From positions 62,001 through 126,000 of the forward strand of contig NZ_JAFMST010000011.1 of assembly GCF_017916275.1 (NCBI RefSeq): 64,000 bases of DNA. Reading direction: 5' to 3'. Source of the stretch: Rubellimicrobium arenae. Lineage in GTDB: Bacteria; Pseudomonadota; Alphaproteobacteria; Rhodobacterales; Rhodobacteraceae. The stretch's first letter is position 1. Each line of letters starts with the position of its first letter. Shown piece by piece: positions 35,520 through 42,679 of the stretch. The translations under genes were made by a program, and so were the position numbers. The notes beneath the pieces are model-generated. The model was not told where the DNA came from. It saw nothing but the letters and a program-made list of their open reading frames with translations, and did not search any database.

Positions 35520-36346
35520 TTCCGCTGAAGGGTCGCGAACTCTGGCTCGGCTACGCCTTCCTGGCCGCCGGCGTCCTCGCCATCGTGGTGCCGTTCCTGT
35601 TCATCCTCGCGACCTCGCTCAAGTACGAGATCGCGATCATGCAGGGCCGCGTCATCTTCGAGCCGACGCTCTACAACTACAACGACGTCCTGTTCGGGCG
35701 CAGGTCGAACTTCGTCCGCAACATCACGAACAGCCTGATCGTCGCGGGGGCCAGCACCCTGATCGTCCTGACCGTCGGCACCCTGGCCGCCTATTCGCTG
35801 AGCCGCCTGCGCTGGGCCCGCTGGATCTCGGGCGCGTTCCTGGGCTGGACGATGCTCTTCAACACGATCCCCGTCCTGACGGTGGTCGGCCCCTGGTACC
35901 TGATGTTCCAGCAAGCCGGGCTCTATGACACCCTTTTGGGGCTTGTGCTGACGCATGTCGCGATCAACCTGCCGATGACGGTCTGGCTGATGATGACCTT
36001 CTTCGGCGACATCCCGGCCGAGTTGGAAGAGGCCGCGCGGGTCGATGGGGCCGGGCAGGCGCAGGCGTTCCGGCGCGTGATCCTGCCCCTGGTCGTCCCG
36101 GGGCTGATCGCGGCGGGCGTGCTGGCCTTCGTCTTCTCGTGGAACGAGTTCACGGTCGCCCTGAACCTCACCAGCCGCGGCACCGCCACCGTGCCGGTCG
36201 GCATCGCCAACTTCGCCGAGCAGTACGAGGTGCAGAACGGGAACATGGCGGCAGCCTCGGTCCTGTCCACCATTCCGGCGCTGATCCTCATGATCTTCGG
36301 CCAGCGCTTCGTGGTGCAGGGCCTGACCATGGGCGCAGTCAAGTAA
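35516..36346 (+). CDS. CUT1 ABC transporter permease (MalG type, sulfatase locus)
   Basis: This 276-residue permease begins MIPLKGRELWLGYAFLAAG and has the EAA loop EEAARVDGAGQAQAFRRV. Its ATG overlaps the preceding stop as ATGA. The open frame upstream of 35516 is the neighbouring permease read in another frame. About six membrane segments are visible. Confidence 0.93.
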   Translation: MIPLKGRELWLGYAFLAAGVLAIVVPFLFILATSLKYEIAIMQGRVIFEPTLYNYNDVLFGRRSNFVRNITNSLIVAGASTLIVLTVGTLAAYSLSRLRWARWISGAFLGWTMLFNTIPVLTVVGPWYLMFQQAGLYDTLLGLVLTHVAINLPMTVWLMMTFFGDIPAELEEAARVDGAGQAQAFRRVILPLVVPGLIAAGVLAFVFSWNEFTVALNLTSRGTATVPVGIANFAEQYEVQNGNMAAASVLSTIPALILMIFGQRFVVQGLTMGAVK

Positions 36347-36355
36347 GGAGCAGCC

Positions 36356-37405
36356 ATGGCCACCGTCGAGATCCAGACCCTGGAGAAGCACTATGGGAGC
36401 GCCCATGCGCTGAAGTCGATCACGTTCACGGTGCGGGATGGCGAGTTCGTCGTCCTGGTCGGACCGTCGGGCTGCGGCAAGTCCACGCTGCTCCGGGCCA
36501 TCGCCGGGCTCGAGGACGTGAGCGCCGGCGCCGTCCGGATCGGCGGGCGCGACGTGACGGACCTAGAGCCGCGCGACCGCGACATCGCGATGGTGTTCCA
36601 GAGCTATGCGCTCTACCCGCACATGACCGTGCGGGACAACATGGCCTTCAGCCTGGACGTCCGGCGCACCCCCCGGCCCGAGATCGACGCCCGCGTGACC
36701 GAGGCTGCCCGTATCCTTGGGCTGGAGCCGTTCCTCGACCGCAAGCCCCGCGCGCTGTCGGGCGGCCAGCGGCAACGGGTCGCCATGGGCCGCGCCATCG
36801 TGCGCCGCCCGCAGGTCTTCCTCTTCGACGAGCCGCTGTCGAACCTGGATGCCAAGCTGCGGGTCCAGATGCGGGCCGAGATCCGGGGCCTCCATGACCG
36901 GCTGGGCGCCACCTCGATCTACGTCACCCACGATCAGGTCGAAGCCATGACCATGGCGGACCGCATCGTCGTGCTGGAGGCAGGGCGCATCGTCCAGTCG
37001 GGCAGCCCGCTCGAGCTCTATGGCCGTCCCGCGAACCGCTTCGTGGCCGAGTTCATCGGCTCGCCCTCGATCAACATCGTCGAGGGCCGCGTGGAAGCCG
37101 GGGGCGCCGTGGCCTTGGCGAACGGCGGACGGCTGCCCGCGCCACACGGGCTCCGGGACGGCACGGTCCAGATCGGCATCCGACCCGAGGACCTGGTGCT
37201 CGACCCCTCGGGACCGATCGGCGGCCCGGTCCGCCTCGTCGAGCACCTTGGGGCCGAGACTTATGTCCTTTTCGGTCCCGAGGCCGCGCCCCTGACCTGG
37301 CGCGTCGCCGGGACCGTCGATTTCCCGTCGGGGCAGGACCTGCGCCTGCGCCCCGATCCCGACCGGCTGCATGTCTTCGATCCCGCCACCGGCAACCGCC
37401 TCTGA
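36356..37405 (+). CDS. CUT1 ABC transporter ATP-binding protein (sulfatase locus)
   Basis: This 349-residue MalK/UgpC-type ATPase has Walker [11 protein letters not shown]-loop AMVFQSYALYPH, signature [15 protein letters not shown], Walker [15 protein letters not shown] and the switch histidine in YVTHDQVEAMT. The C-terminal OB-fold regulatory domain (from about 235) includes GIRPEDLVLDP. It is separated by nine bases from the second permease gene and by 17 bases from the sulfatase gene downstream. Confidence 0.94.
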   Translation: MATVEIQTLEKHYGSAHALKSITFTVRDGEFVVLVGPSGCGKSTLLRAIAGLEDVSAGAVRIGGRDVTDLEPRDRDIAMVFQSYALYPHMTVRDNMAFSLDVRRTPRPEIDARVTEAARILGLEPFLDRKPRALSGGQRQRVAMGRAIVRRPQVFLFDEPLSNLDAKLRVQMRAEIRGLHDRLGATSIYVTHDQVEAMTMADRIVVLEAGRIVQSGSPLELYGRPANRFVAEFIGSPSINIVEGRVEAGGAVALANGGRLPAPHGLRDGTVQIGIRPEDLVLDPSGPIGGPVRLVEHLGAETYVLFGPEAAPLTWRVAGTVDFPSGQDLRLRPDPDRLHVFDPATGNRL

Positions 37406-37422
37406 TCCGGATAGCCTGCCCC

Positions 37423-38949
37423 ATGAAATGCGTCTTCGTCCTGTTCGACTCCCTCAACCGTCACATGCTGGGCGCCTATGGCGGCACCCGCGTGCCGACC
37501 CCGAACTTCGACCGGCTGGCCGCCCGCACGCGGGTCTATGACCGGCATTATGTCGGTTCGTTGCCCTGCATGCCCGCCCGGCGCGACCTCCTGACGGGAC
37601 GGCTCACCTTCCTGCACCGAAGCTGGGGGCCGCTCGAGCCCTTCGACAACGCCTTCCCCGAGATCCTCAAGGCCAAGGGCGTGCACTCGCACCTCGTCAC
37701 CGATCACTACCATTACTGGGAGGACGGCGGCGCCACCTACCACAACCGATACTCGACCTTCGAGTTCGTGCGCGGCCAGGAAAGCGACCCCTGGAAGGCC
37801 ATGGTCCAGCCCCCCTGGGAGCGGCTCCGTGAGAAGTATCATGAGCGCCAGATGGTGGCGTCGGCCCAGGTCGACCCGCTCGAGGCGTCCGGCGCGGCCA
37901 ACAAGTATGGTCCCTACGTCATCAACCGCGAGTTCATCCGGGAGGAGAAGGACTTCCCCTCGGTCCAGTGCTTCGCGCACGGGTTCGACTTCCTCGACAT
38001 GAACCGGGACGCCAACAACTGGCTGTTGCAAATCGAGACCTTCGATCCGCACGAGCCCTTCTTTGCGCCCGACCGGTTCAAGGAGCCGTTCCGGACCGGC
38101 TGGAACGGCCCCATCCGCGACTGGCCCCGCTATGGCCGAGTGGAGGAGCTGCCCGAGGAAGCCGAGGAGCTGCGGGCCAACTACTATGCCGTCGTCGCGC
38201 TCTGCGACGAGCTGCTCGGGCGACTTCTCGACTACTTCGACGAGCACGACCTTTGGAAGGACACGGCCCTGGTGGTCACGACCGACCACGGCTTCCTTTT
38301 GGGCGAGCATGACTTCTGGGCCAAGAACCGGATGAACATGTACGAGGAGATCGTGCACATCCCGCTGATGATCCACGACCCCCGCGACCCGAGGGCCGAA
38401 CGCGTGGACCGCCTGACGCAGTCGGTGGACGTCGCGCCGACCATGCTCGACCTCTTCGACGCCGAAGCCCCGGCTGAGACGCAGGGCATGTCCCTCCTGG
38501 GCAAAGAGAGACGGGACGCCGTGATCTTCGGCTACTTCGGCGGCGCGGTGAACGTCACGGACGGCCAGCTGACCTACCACCGCTTTCCTGCGGATGTCCG
38601 GGACCAGGAGATCTACCAGTACACCCTGATGCCGACCCACATTACCTCGCGCTTCACCCCCGAGGAGCTGAAGGGCGCGACCCTGGCCCCGCCGTTCGGA
38701 TGGACCAAGGAAGCGCCCCTGCTCAAGGTCCCGGTGATCCAGCGGTCGCCGATGTACGACAACTACGGGCCGGGCTGCCTCCTCGAGAACGACACGCGTC
38801 TTTACGACCTTGCCCGCGACCCCGGGCAGGAGCAGCCGCTGGCCGATCCCGAGCTCGAGGGGCGGATGGTCGCGGCCATGACCCGGCTGATGCGGAGCAC
38901 CGAGGCGCCGCCGGAGGCCTTTGCCCGGCTCGGACTGGCGGAGAGCTGA
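37423..38949 (+). CDS. Type I sulfatase, last gene of the importer operon
   Basis: This 508-residue sulfatase has the formylglycine precursor C49 in SLPCMPARRDLLTGR (CxPxR, then TGR) and the metal/active-site motif TTDHGFLLGEHDFWAK near residue 286. No signal peptide is present, so the enzyme is cytosolic and acts on the substrate imported by the preceding four genes. It is clearly different in sequence from the sulfatase at 30696-32075, so the two may remove different sulfate groups. A heparan-type or choline-type specificity cannot be distinguished here. Confidence 0.94.
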   Translation: MKCVFVLFDSLNRHMLGAYGGTRVPTPNFDRLAARTRVYDRHYVGSLPCMPARRDLLTGRLTFLHRSWGPLEPFDNAFPEILKAKGVHSHLVTDHYHYWEDGGATYHNRYSTFEFVRGQESDPWKAMVQPPWERLREKYHERQMVASAQVDPLEASGAANKYGPYVINREFIREEKDFPSVQCFAHGFDFLDMNRDANNWLLQIETFDPHEPFFAPDRFKEPFRTGWNGPIRDWPRYGRVEELPEEAEELRANYYAVVALCDELLGRLLDYFDEHDLWKDTALVVTTDHGFLLGEHDFWAKNRMNMYEEIVHIPLMIHDPRDPRAERVDRLTQSVDVAPTMLDLFDAEAPAETQGMSLLGKERRDAVIFGYFGGAVNVTDGQLTYHRFPADVRDQEIYQYTLMPTHITSRFTPEELKGATLAPPFGWTKEAPLLKVPVIQRSPMYDNYGPGCLLENDTRLYDLARDPGQEQPLADPELEGRMVAAMTRLMRSTEAPPEAFARLGLAES

Positions 38950-38982
38950 TCCGCCTCAATGCGGCGATTGCGCGGACGGGGG

Positions 38983-40323
38983 TCAGGCCCGGGCGGGCAA
39001 AAGCAGCTCGGCCTCGAACCCCCGATCCCGGTTGCGGAGGTGCAGCTCGCCCCCGACGGCCTCGGTGATCTCGGAGGCGATGGCGAGACCCAGACCGGTT
39101 CCCTGCGCCGTTTCGTCCAGCCGGACGCCGCGATCCCGCAGGCGATCCAGCTGGGCGGGGTCGGTCCCCGTGCCATCGTCCCTGACGCGGATGCTCGTCC
39201 GCGCGCCCGCCGGTTCGCAGGTCACGACCACCCGGTGCCGGGCATGGCGCGTGGCGTTCTCCACCAGCGCCCCAAGCGCCTCGGTCAGGTCGGCCCGATC
39301 CAGGCGGACCGAAAGGCCGGTCGGCCCTTCGACGCGATAGTCCAGCTCCCGCCCGCGCGGGGTCCGGCGCAGCACCGCGACCACCGACTCCGCCACCGAC
39401 CGGGGATCGCTGGAGGCCGACCGGCTGTCCAGCCGAAGCCGCGCGCGCGCCAGCTCGCGGTCGACATGGACCTGCATGGTGCGGACGATCTCCTCGATTC
39501 CCTCGGCGGCGTCGCCCGCTCCGGCGGCCCGGAGCCGCGTCGCCTCGCCCACGAGCGCCTGAAGCGGCGTCTTCAAGCCATGGGCCAGGTCCGCCGCTCG
39601 TTGCCGTGCCCGCTCGATCTCGTGCTCCTGCCCGTCGATGAGGGTGTCGATCTCCTCGGCCAGCGGCAGGACCTCGGCGGGAACGTCGGTTCCGATCCGC
39701 CGCGCCTGCCCGCTGTTGAGGGCCGCCACCCGGTCCCCCAGGGTGCTGAGCGGCCGGAGCCCCACGGTCACCTGCAGCGCCCCGCCGGCGATCAGGACCA
39801 CGGCGAGAAGTGCGGTGTAGGGGGCAAGGTCGGCCAGGAAGTCGGACCGGGCCCGGTCGATGTCGGCGCGGTCGACGGCGACCGTGACGCGTAGCGGCCG
39901 GTCCCCCCCGCGCCGTTCCACGCGGATGCGCCGGTCGAGCGTGAGCAGCGGTTGACCATCCGGTCCGGGAAGGTCGCCCTGCCAGGACTCCTGGCCGTCC
40001 AGGGCGGGCAGGGGCAGCGCATAGTCCCACAACGATCGCGAGCGGAGCGGTTCGCCGTCCATCTGGATCTGCCAGTAATGGCCGGAGTAGGGCCGCTGGT
40101 AGAGCGGGTCGCGGGGTGGCTCCTCCAGCACGGGCTGGCCGGCGTCGGTCCACTCCACCGCGGTCAGGAGACGCTCGAGCCGGTCGTTGAGGTCGTTCAG
40201 CGCGACCCGCTCCACATGGCGGTTGAACATGACCGCCAAGCCCCAGGTCGACAGGACCAGCGCCAAGGAGACCGCGGCCGCGCCGGCCAGCAGGAGCCGC
40301 AGCCGGATGGACCAGGAGCTCAA
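38983..40323 (-). CDS. Sensor histidine kinase (PhoQ-like)
   Basis: This 446-residue inner-membrane sensor has two membrane segments (about 8-30 and 168-188) around a periplasmic domain of about 135 residues, a HAMP-like linker, the phospho-accepting H248 in LAHGLKTPLQALVGEA, the N box N356 in LVENATRHA, and glycine boxes DDGTGT (382-387) and GTGLGL (408-413). The layout resembles PhoQ-type kinases, which often sense divalent cations or membrane stress. It is the last gene of a three-gene minus-strand operon and overlaps the response-regulator gene by 4 bp. Confidence 0.92.
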   Translation of the reverse strand: MSSWSIRLRLLLAGAAAVSLALVLSTWGLAVMFNRHVERVALNDLNDRLERLLTAVEWTDAGQPVLEEPPRDPLYQRPYSGHYWQIQMDGEPLRSRSLWDYALPLPALDGQESWQGDLPGPDGQPLLTLDRRIRVERRGGDRPLRVTVAVDRADIDRARSDFLADLAPYTALLAVVLIAGGALQVTVGLRPLSTLGDRVAALNSGQARRIGTDVPAEVLPLAEEIDTLIDGQEHEIERARQRAADLAHGLKTPLQALVGEATRLRAAGAGDAAEGIEEIVRTMQVHVDRELARARLRLDSRSASSDPRSVAESVVAVLRRTPRGRELDYRVEGPTGLSVRLDRADLTEALGALVENATRHARHRVVVTCEPAGARTSIRVRDDGTGTDPAQLDRLRDRGVRLDETAQGTGLGLAIASEITEAVGGELHLRNRDRGFEAELLLPARA

Positions 40324-40988
40324 GACCCGCTGTCCTCGATCCTGTAGCCGAAGCCGCGCCGCGTCGCGATGATCCCCGGCCCGAGCTTCTTGCGGAGCCG
40401 GGCCACCAGCGCCTCGACCGCATTGGCCTCGCGCGAATCCTCGTCGCCGTGCAGGTGCTCGAGCAGCTCCGTCGGGGGGATGATGCGGTCCCGGTGCAGG
40501 ATCAGGTAGGCGAGCAGGCGGAACTCCAGCGGCGTCAGCGCCACCGGCGCCCCCCTCAGGCTGGCCGTCATCCGGTTGAGGTCGACAACCAGATCCCCGA
40601 CGACCTGGACGGCGGCTGGACGTCCAGCCGACCGGCGCACCAGGGCGCGCGCCCGCGCCACCAGCTCCTCCATCCGGAACGGCTTGGGGAGGTAGTCGTC
40701 CGCCCCGGCGTCGATGCCTTCGACCCTCTCGATCCAGCTTCCCCGGGCGGTCAGGATCAGGACCGGCGTCGTGCAGCCCTCGCTCCGCCAGCGCTTCAGC
40801 ACCGAAAGCCCGTCGAGGCGCGGCAGCCCGAGGTCCAGGATGATGAGGTCGTAGTCCTCGGTCCCGCCCTTGAACCAGGCCGTCTCGCCATCCTCGGCCT
40901 GCTCTGTCCGAAAGCCCGCCCCATCCAGCACCGACATCAGGTCGCGGGCGATGCGCGGATCATCCTCGACGATGAGCGCGCGCATCAA
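40320..40988 (-). CDS. OmpR/PhoP-family response regulator
   Basis: This 222-residue regulator has a receiver domain with acidic residues D9-D10, phosphorylation site D52 (IILDLGLPRLDG), T80 and K102 (LPKPF), and a C-terminal winged-helix DNA-binding domain (VALTPLEFRLLAYLILHRD onward). OmpR-family proteins bind tandem direct repeats of 10-11 bp, which matches the repeats at 41351-41390 in front of its own operon. Its start overlaps the PepSY gene and its stop overlaps the kinase gene. Confidence 0.94.
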   Translation of the reverse strand: MMRALIVEDDPRIARDLMSVLDGAGFRTEQAEDGETAWFKGGTEDYDLIILDLGLPRLDGLSVLKRWRSEGCTTPVLILTARGSWIERVEGIDAGADDYLPKPFRMEELVARARALVRRSAGRPAAVQVVGDLVVDLNRMTASLRGAPVALTPLEFRLLAYLILHRDRIIPPTELLEHLHGDEDSREANAVEALVARLRKKLGPGIIATRRGFGYRIEDSGS

Positions 40989-41326
40989 TCGTCGTCCGTG
41001 TCGGTGCCGTCATCCGAAGTGGCGTCCTCGTCGTCCTGCTCATCCTCGACCTCGAGAACCTCACCCGACGCGGCCAGCATCTCCACCTCGATCAGCCGCC
41101 CATCGCCGGTCAGGATCTCGAACTCATAGATGAGCACGCCGTCCTCGTTGTCGAGTTCCACGTCCAGAACCTCGCCGCCATAGTCCGCGGCCAGCCGGGG
41201 CAGGAGGTCCGACAAGGGACGGATCTCACCCCTGGCGACGGCATCGCGGACGACGGAGCTGTCCTCCTGGGCCAGGGCAGGCCCCGGCACCGCGAGGGCG
41301 AGAACGAGGGAAAACATACGGATCAT
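40985..41326 (-). CDS. PepSY-domain periplasmic protein with acidic tail
   Basis: This 113-residue protein has a signal peptide (MIRMFSLVLALAVPGPALAQ), a PepSY-like domain (PLSDLLPRLAADYGGEVLDV through DGRLIEVEMLAASGEV), and a C-terminal tail made almost wholly of Asp and Glu with a few Ser, Thr and Gly. PepSY proteins are often encoded with PhoPQ-type systems and may inhibit proteases or modulate the sensor. The acidic tail could bind divalent cations. The ATG at 41326 begins the signal peptide; the frame remains open to 41368. It is the first gene of the operon with the regulator and kinase. Confidence 0.85.
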   Translation of the reverse strand: MIRMFSLVLALAVPGPALAQEDSSVVRDAVARGEIRPLSDLLPRLAADYGGEVLDVELDNEDGVLIYEFEILTGDGRLIEVEMLAASGEVLEVEDEQDDEDATSDDGTDTDDD

Positions 41327-41350
41327 GACCGACCTGATAGCCGATGCGAC

Positions 41351-41390
41351 CTGACAGGACGCTGACATGACCCGTCAGGACCCCGTCAGG
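41351..41390. promoter_or_regulatory. Symmetric four-half-site response-regulator operator
   Basis: Four copies of one pentamer are arranged symmetrically: CTGAC at 41351 and 41362, and its complement GTCAG at 41374 and 41385. Each pair is spaced exactly 11 bp, and both pairs are centred on base 41370. Direct repeats at 11-bp spacing are the known mode of OmpR/PhoB-family binding. The site lies between the divergent PepSY genes, so it probably autoregulates the two-component operon and drives the PepSY-RTX pair. Confidence 0.65.
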
Positions 41391-41451
41391 CCCGCCATGC
41401 GAAAAGCGATTCGTCCCGGGCCGCACATCGGCCCCATCGAAAGGATCACGC

Positions 41452-41703
41452 ATGTCTTTCACCAATCGTATCGCCCTGGCCGGGGGCTTGGCCCTGGTCG
41501 CCCTTCCGGCGGTCGCGCAGGACGCCGGACCCCGGCTGTCCGCGATCATCGGCGACTTCGAGCAACGCGGCTACCGTGTCACCGAAGTCGACGTGGACAA
41601 CGACCAGATCGAGATCCAGGCGGTCCATCCCGACGGCCACACCGTCGAAGCGACCGTGGATCCGCAAAGCGGAGCGGTCCTGAACGAAACCCCTGACAAC
41701 TGA
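41452..41703 (+). CDS. Small PepSY-domain periplasmic protein
   Basis: This 83-residue protein has a signal peptide (IALAGGLALVALPAVAQ) and a single PepSY repeat (IIGDFEQRGYRVTEVDVDND followed by IEIQAVHPDGHTVEATVDPQ). AAAGGA precedes the ATG. It is divergent from the larger PepSY gene and 20 bases upstream of the RTX gene, with which it is almost certainly co-transcribed. It may feed back on the sensor kinase or chaperone the RTX product in the periplasm; both are guesses. Confidence 0.85.
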   Translation: MSFTNRIALAGGLALVALPAVAQDAGPRLSAIIGDFEQRGYRVTEVDVDNDQIEIQAVHPDGHTVEATVDPQSGAVLNETPDN

Positions 41704-41723
41704 CGCACCGAGGAGAACGGAAC

Positions 41724-42386
41724 ATGGCGCGCATCGATGGCACCTCCGGGGCCGACACGCGGAACGGAACTGACCTTGCGGACATCCTGCGGGGGGTTGC
41801 GGGGGATGACCGGCTCTACGGTCGCGGCGGGAACGACGACCTCTACGGCGGCAAGGGTCACGATCGCCTGTGGGGCGATGCGGGGCGGGACGATATCGAA
41901 GGCGGGGACGGCAACGACCGGCTCTGGGGCGGGGTTGGCAACGACGAGCTCGAGGGCGACTCGGGACACGACTCCCTGTATGGCGGCGACGGCCGCGATG
42001 AGCTGGACGGCGGCGCGGGACGGGACCGGCTGTCCGGAGGCGAAGGCCATGACGAGCTGGATGGCGGATCGGGGAACGACCGGCTTTATGGCGGGGCCGG
42101 GAGGGACCGGCTGGAGGGCGGGACCGGGAATGACCTTCTGACGGGCGGCTCGGGCGCAGATGTGTTCGAGTTCGAGCGAGGGGACGGCCGCGACCGGATC
42201 ACCGACTTCGCCGACGGCGTGGACCGCATCGACCTTGACGATTTCAGCCGGTCGCAGGTCCAGTCGGTCGTCAGCAACGCCCGCCAGACCGGCGACGACC
42301 TAGTCCTCACGCTCTCCGCCGGGACCACGGTGACGCTCGAGAACATGCAGAAGTCCGATCTCGGATTGAACGACTTCCTGTTCTGA
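41724..42386 (+). CDS. Small RTX calcium-binding protein
   Basis: This 220-residue protein consists mainly of RTX nonapeptide repeats of the form GGxGxDxLx (about residues 16-145, roughly 13-14 copies), followed by a C-terminal domain with ADVFEFERGDGRDRITDF and a terminal LNDFLF motif typical of type I secretion substrates in alphaproteobacteria. There is no N-terminal signal peptide, consistent with secretion through a type I system, none of which is encoded in this window. RTX repeats fold on calcium outside the cell. GGAG lies eight bases before the ATG. Unusually, no enzymatic domain is attached. Confidence 0.93.
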   Translation: MARIDGTSGADTRNGTDLADILRGVAGDDRLYGRGGNDDLYGGKGHDRLWGDAGRDDIEGGDGNDRLWGGVGNDELEGDSGHDSLYGGDGRDELDGGAGRDRLSGGEGHDELDGGSGNDRLYGGAGRDRLEGGTGNDLLTGGSGADVFEFERGDGRDRITDFADGVDRIDLDDFSRSQVQSVVSNARQTGDDLVLTLSAGTTVTLENMQKSDLGLNDFLF

Positions 42387-42473
42387 GCCCCTTCGACTGG
42401 TCGCGCCCAACCCTGTCGACCTGACCGGCGTCGGCGGGTCAGAGGGTTCGGCCTGACACCGGAAAGACGAGAG

Positions 42474-42506
42474 CAGGCTCCCTCCGCCAGTCGCTGCGGG
42501 AGCCTG
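42474..42506 (+). terminator. Hairpin downstream of the RTX gene
   Basis: A perfect 9-bp inverted repeat, CAGGCTCCC and GGGAGCCTG, with a 15-base loop is followed by the weakly T-rich TGTGTTCGTG. A smaller inverted repeat, CTGACC/GGTCAG, precedes it at 42421-42442. It probably ends the PepSY-RTX transcript. The rest of the 293-base gap shows no gene. Confidence 0.45.
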
Positions 42507-42647
42507 TGTTCGTGCTCACAGAGAGACGCCCCGTGTTCCAGACAGGCCGCCCCGCCACGCTCGCCTGCCGGGCCGTTCACATCCCCCACGATCAGCGCCG
42601 ACACCGGTCCCCAGCGCTGCAAGGGCACGACGCAGGAGCGGTTAACG

Positions 42648-42664
42648 GATCATTAATCATGATC
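42648..42664. promoter_or_regulatory. AT-rich palindrome upstream of the GGDEF-EAL gene
   Basis: GATCAT and ATGATC form a perfect 6-bp inverted repeat with the 5-base centre TAATC, 16 bases before the GTG start at 42680. GTTAAC lies immediately upstream at 42641. This is a candidate promoter or operator in otherwise very GC-rich DNA. Confidence 0.4.
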
Positions 42665-42679
42665 GGGTAGGCAGGGGAC

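Noticed and set aside
41770-42140. Tandem DNA repeat suggesting a minisatellite or CRISPR-like array
   Set aside because: The repeats are 27-base coding units specifying RTX nonapeptides in frame, with divergent bases and no spacer structure.
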